DNA of 64,000 nucleotides from Spongiactinospora rosea. Lineage in GTDB: Bacteria; Actinomycetota; Actinomycetes; Streptosporangiales; Streptosporangiaceae. A model generated the notes under the pieces. It worked only from the letters and a program-made list of their open reading frames with translations. It made no database searches and had not been told where the DNA came from. The translations under genes were made by a program, and so were the position numbers. This document shows, in pieces, positions 60,814 through 64,000 of this stretch. Numbering within the stretch: the first letter of the stretch is position 1; the number at the start of each line of letters is the position of its first letter. The stretch spans positions 248,001 through 312,000 of the forward strand of contig NZ_QMEY01000003.1 of assembly GCF_003315795.1 (NCBI RefSeq), read 5' to 3'.

Positions 60814-61482
60814 TCAGTCGAGGATCGTCGGGTACGGCTTCGCGCCGCGGGCGCGGAGCAGGTCGGTCATCAGCTTGATCTCGCCGCTCTGACCGGCGCT
60901 GATGTGCCTGGCCATGGTGGCGACCTCCTCGCGGTCGGACAGGCGCAGCAGGCCGTCGGCCATCTGCACGCCCCCCTCATGGTGACGGATCATGAGCTGC
61001 AGGAACAGCACCTCGGCCGCCTTGCCCTGGGCCTGTCGCAGCCGGTCCATCTCCGCGGCGCTCGCCATGCCGGGCATCAGCCCGCCGGCGGGCGTCGCGG
61101 GCTTCGCCCGGCCCGCGCCGTGTCCGTGACCGGACATCCAGGCCATCCGCGGCAGCTCACCCGCCTGGTTCAGCCCCCACTGCTGAAGCCAGCCCATGAA
61201 GATCCCGCGCTGGGCGGTCTGGGTGAGAATGATGTCGCTGGTGAGCGCCCGCAGCGTCTCGTCCTGGGTGGCGTCGTGGGCGGCGAACGCCATCTCCACG
61301 GCCTGGGCGTGATGGACGGCCATGTCCCGCGCGAACCCCGCCTCCGGGGAGGCGTCCGAGGGCGTGCCGTACCGGCCGGCGAACACGACGGCGGCGACGA
61401 CGGCGACCAGGACGGCGCAGACCGCCACGACGAGCAGCGGGCGGCGCCGTGGGCGTGCGGGAGTTTCAACGGGGACGTCCAT
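60814..61482 (-). CDS. Membrane-anchored DUF305 protein
   Basis: 222 aa. N-terminal anchor (RPLLVVAVCAVLVAVVAAVVFAG), then two ferritin-like DUF305 halves with His-rich pairs: FARDMAVHHAQAVEMA and QLMIRHHEGGVQMA, plus a His-rich loop GHGHGAG. DUF305 proteins are linked to copper handling. Divergent from a DUF3105 gene, a recurring actinobacterial neighbour. Confidence 0.9.
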   Translation of the reverse strand: MDVPVETPARPRRRPLLVVAVCAVLVAVVAAVVFAGRYGTPSDASPEAGFARDMAVHHAQAVEMAFAAHDATQDETLRALTSDIILTQTAQRGIFMGWLQQWGLNQAGELPRMAWMSGHGHGAGRAKPATPAGGLMPGMASAAEMDRLRQAQGKAAEVLFLQLMIRHHEGGVQMADGLLRLSDREEVATMARHISAGQSGEIKLMTDLLRARGAKPYPTILD

Positions 61483-61601
61483 CGTTTGCTCAGCGTACCC
61501 GTGATCTCCGGTAAGCGGCGTGAGGAGAACTTAAAGCCCTTATTCTCCACATACGTTGGTACGGAATAAGGTGACCCCTGATTGGGCCCGCCGATGGAGG
61601 A

Positions 61602-62330
61602 ATGATGTCCAAGGAGAAGGCGCAGGCGAGGCGTGAGCATCTGGCGCAGATGCGAGCCGCGCAGAAGCGCAAGGAGCGCCGTACCGCCATGCTCATGTGG
61701 GGCGCGGGCGGGCTCGTCATCATCCTGCTCGTCGGCGTGGTCGCGTTCTATCTGATCAGGGAACGGTCGGCGACCTCGCTCGGCGATGTGGTCTCCGCGA
61801 AGTACCCGGCCAGCCAGCACAAGGAGACCAAGATCTCCTACAAGGAGAACCCGCCGCTCGGCGGTGAGCACAACAGCGTCTGGCAGCGCTGCGGCATCTA
61901 CGACGAGCCGGTCAACAGCGAGCACGCGGTCCACTCCCTGGAGCACGGGGCGATCTGGATCACCTACCAGCCCAGCCTCCCCAAGGCCCAGGTGGACACC
62001 CTGAAGAAGCTGGCCTCCGAGGAGTACATGCTGCTCAGCCCGTACCCCGGGCTGCCCTCGCCGGTCGTGGCCAGCGCGTGGAACAACCAGCTCAAGCTGG
62101 CCACCGCCGACGACCCCAAGCTTCCGCGGTTCATCAGCAAGTACCGCAACAACCCGACCAACACGCCGGAGTTCGGCGCCTCCTGCGAAGGCCCGTACAG
62201 CACCGACAAGACCGCGGCCCAGAAGGAGATCCCGGCGGTCGCGCCGAGCGGATCGGCGGACACCATGGGCACGCCGCCCGCCGAGCCCAGCGCCCCCGCG
62301 ACCGGCGCCCCCGAGCCCAGCGCCTCCTGA
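61602..62330 (+). CDS. Membrane-anchored DUF3105 protein
   Basis: 242 aa. A basic cytoplasmic start (KEKAQARREHLAQMRAAQKRKERR), one membrane helix (LVIILLVGVVAFYLI), then the DUF3105 domain with NPPLGGEHNSVWQRCGIYDEP, HAVHSLEHGAIWITYQP and a second Cys in GASCEGPY. The conserved His residues suggest metal binding. A Pro/Ala/Ser tail ends the protein. Function unknown; pairs divergently with DUF305, suggesting shared copper-related function. Confidence 0.9.
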   Translation: MMSKEKAQARREHLAQMRAAQKRKERRTAMLMWGAGGLVIILLVGVVAFYLIRERSATSLGDVVSAKYPASQHKETKISYKENPPLGGEHNSVWQRCGIYDEPVNSEHAVHSLEHGAIWITYQPSLPKAQVDTLKKLASEEYMLLSPYPGLPSPVVASAWNNQLKLATADDPKLPRFISKYRNNPTNTPEFGASCEGPYSTDKTAAQKEIPAVAPSGSADTMGTPPAEPSAPATGAPEPSAS

Positions 62331-62345
62331 GCCGCGGGGACGGCC

Positions 62346-63461
62346 CTACGTCAAGAACTCATCGACGCCCGCGAACTCCAGCCCGTGCGCCTCGGCCACG
62401 GGCCGGTTCGTCACATGGCCCTCGTGCGTGTTCAGGCCGCGGGCGAGGGCCGGGTCGGCCCGTAGCGCCGCCCGCCAGCCGAGGTCGGCGACGGCCAGCG
62501 CGTAGGGGACGGTGACGTTCGTCAGCGCGTAGGTGGAGGTGTGCGGGACCGCGCCCGGCATGTTCGCGACGCAGTAGAAGACCGAGTCGTGGACCCGGTA
62601 CGTCGGGTCGGCGTGGGTCGTCGGGCGGGAGTCCTCGAACGAGCCGCCCTGGTCGATGGAGATGTCCACGAGCACCGAGCCCGGGCGCATCCGCGCGACC
62701 AGCTCGTTGGTGACCAGCTTGGGGGCCCTGGCCCCCGGTACCAGAACCGCCCCGATCACCAGGTCCGCCTCACGGACGGCACGCTCGATCTCGTAGGCGT
62801 TGGAGGCGATGGTCTGGCAGTGGCCCTGGTAGATGATGTCGGCCTGGCGCAGCCGGTCGATGTTCTTGTCCAGCAGCACCACCTCCGACTGCATGCCCAG
62901 CGCGATCGCCGCGGCGTTCATCCCGGCGACCCCGGCCCCGATCACCACCACGCGGGCCGCGTGCACCCCCGACACGCCGCCCATCAGCACCCCGCGCCCG
63001 CCGCCCTGGCTCATCAGGTGATAGGCGCCCACCTGCGGCGCGAGCCGCCCGGCCACCTCCGACATGGGCGCGAGCAGCGGCAGGAAGCCGCTCGCCGTCT
63101 GCACGGTCTCGTAGGCGATGCCGGTGATCCCCGACTCCAGCATGGCCGTGGTGCAGGGCGCCGACGCGGCCAGGTGCAGATAGGTGAACAGCACCTGGCC
63201 CTTGCGCATCCGGTGGTACTCCACCGCGACCGGCTCCTTGACCTTCAGCACCAGGTCGGCCTGCCCCCACACCTCGTCGGCCGACGCCACGATCACCGCC
63301 CCGGCGGCGGCGAAGTCGTCGTCGGGGATCGCCGAGCCGGTACCGGCGTCCCGTTCGATGAGGACCTGATGCCCGTGCCGGACGAACTCGTGCGCCCCGG
63401 CCGGCGTGAGCGCGACGCGGTATTCGTTGTCCTTTACCTCGCGCGGAACTCCGATCTGCAC
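62346..63461 (-). CDS. ald: Alanine dehydrogenase
   Basis: 371 aa, exactly the usual length. IGVPREVKDNEYRVALTPAGA at the start (substrate-binding Arg), LKVKEPVAVEY (catalytic-site Lys), FTYLHLAAS (catalytic His), and NAD-binding VVIGAGVAGMNAAAIALGM. Interconverts L-alanine and pyruvate/ammonia. I chose GTG 63461 with GGAGGAGCC upstream; the frame extends further but not with conserved sequence. Confidence 0.96.
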   Translation of the reverse strand: MQIGVPREVKDNEYRVALTPAGAHEFVRHGHQVLIERDAGTGSAIPDDDFAAAGAVIVASADEVWGQADLVLKVKEPVAVEYHRMRKGQVLFTYLHLAASAPCTTAMLESGITGIAYETVQTASGFLPLLAPMSEVAGRLAPQVGAYHLMSQGGGRGVLMGGVSGVHAARVVVIGAGVAGMNAAAIALGMQSEVVLLDKNIDRLRQADIIYQGHCQTIASNAYEIERAVREADLVIGAVLVPGARAPKLVTNELVARMRPGSVLVDISIDQGGSFEDSRPTTHADPTYRVHDSVFYCVANMPGAVPHTSTYALTNVTVPYALAVADLGWRAALRADPALARGLNTHEGHVTNRPVAEAHGLEFAGVDEFLT

Positions 63462-63664
63462 GGCTCCTCCTCGCGTAGCCCCGTCTTTCACTGTGCGTTC
63501 CCCCGGGGAGGACCACCACGCGCAGGGTGGAGGGAATCGGCGGAGCTTGATGACAATTTGTCGGGGAAGCAATGCCTTTACGCGTGGATTACGCGGGGTT
63601 GGGGACGATCGGTAGGCTCGTTCCCGCCAGCGAGCAACGTCATGAACATATGGGGTCCACACCG

Positions 63665-64000
63665 ATGGAGAAGCAGCCGGTGGAGAAGCGGCCGGATTCC
63701 GGCGAGGAGCCAGGGGCGCCCTCGTCCGCGGAGGCCGCCCCGGCAGATGACGAGCCGAAGGCCAGCAGGGCGACCACGGCGCTGCTCGCGGTCGCGCTCG
63801 TCCTGGTCGTGGTCATCACCGGGGTGCTCGCCACCGTCGCCGTGCTGATGACGGTGAACCCCGACGCGCTGCCCGGCGGCACCCGGCCCAGCAAGCTGGC
63901 CGCGCCGATCTTCTTCGCGCCGCTGACCGGCACCCAGCCCGCGCCCTGCCCGGGCCGCGAGGCGCTGCTCGACGACGCGGGCACCACCTGCTACTTCATG
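63665..64000 (+). CDS. Membrane-anchored protein, truncated by window edge
   Basis: N-terminal 112 residues only. An acidic/Pro-rich cytoplasmic tail (about 1-37) precedes one membrane helix (ATTALLAVALVLVVVITGVLATVAVLM) and the start of an extracytoplasmic domain (APIFFAPLTGTQPAPCPGREALLDDAGTTCYFM, in part) with two Cys. No family assigned. An in-frame ATG at 63650 is an alternative start. Divergent from ald. Confidence 0.65.
   Translation, partial: MEKQPVEKRPDSGEEPGAPSSAEAAPADDEPKASRATTALLAVALVLVVVITGVLATVAVLMTVNPDALPGGTRPSKLAAPIFFAPLTGTQPAPCPGREALLDDAGTTCYFM

Noticed and set aside
1..64000. CRISPR arrays, insertion sequences, prophage or tRNA genes
   Set aside because: No regularly spaced repeats, transposase or integrase motifs, or tRNA cloverleaf sequence were found by eye; a scan with tRNAscan-SE would confirm the last point, including selC.

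Overview
The window is very GC-rich, densely coded DNA from a filamentous actinomycete. Several features suggest a member of the Streptosporangiales: XRE/DUF5753 regulators paired with DUF397 proteins, stand-alone RsbW-type ATPases, a LAL-type LuxR regulator, a SARP-type regulator, an IdeR/DmdR-type iron box and a Tat-dependent secretome. No rRNA, tRNA, transposase, CRISPR array or prophage was seen. Genus-level placement is inference.

Layout. 1-7.4 kb: a divergent sugar locus with an RbsABC-like importer, a BtpA/SgcQ-like protein and an M42 peptidase (SgcX-like) on the minus strand, and a DeoR regulator plus FGGY kinase on the plus strand. Two perfect TGCACG-N4-CGTGCA operators lie between them. 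7.4-13.3 kb: regulators (SARP, XRE with DUF397, a large LAL). 13.4-16.9 kb: a secreted double metallopeptidase (M4 + M28 + P-domain). 17.2-19.6 kb: an RsbW-like ATPase, a PhoX-like phosphatase whose Shine-Dalgarno lies in a 17-bp hairpin, and a beta-carbonic anhydrase. 19.7-23.2 kb: an operon of three exported enzymes (SelA-fold PLP enzyme, RidA, amidohydrolase). 23.9-28.9 kb: LysR, an LLM oxidoreductase, small proteins and a beta-propeller protein.

28.9-33.1 kb is the most interesting part. It is a six-gene minus-strand operon of an unknown protein, a MauD-like thioredoxin-fold protein (CxxC), a membrane-anchored Cys/Trp-rich protein, a polytopic membrane protein interrupted by one in-frame TGA, a second thioredoxin-like protein (CGGC) and selD. 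The TGA is followed by a hairpin with a GGUCU apical loop, as in the E. coli fdhF SECIS. I read this as a candidate selenocysteine-containing membrane thiol-redox system that carries its own selenophosphate synthetase.

33.2-40.1 kb: a GroES-like protein, a siderophore importer with an iron box, and a helicase-associated-domain protein. 40.2-42.1 kb: a complete ATPase/XRE/DUF397 triad. 42.5-47.3 kb: a phosphatase, a Gfo/Idh/MocA oxidoreductase, and an ABC-type export locus with a small secreted protein. 47.4-52.2 kb: a FrnE/DsbA-like protein with a divergent HxlR regulator, then a cobalamin riboswitch controlling btuFCD-cbiZ. 52.4-57.1 kb: an HtrA-like pseudoprotease with a C-terminal zinc ribbon, coupled to a Ser/Thr kinase, then an orphan NarL-type regulator. 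57.2-64 kb: an SDR, a threonine aldolase, an FAD oxidoreductase, DUF3467, DUF305 and DUF3105 proteins, alanine dehydrogenase, and a truncated membrane protein at the edge.
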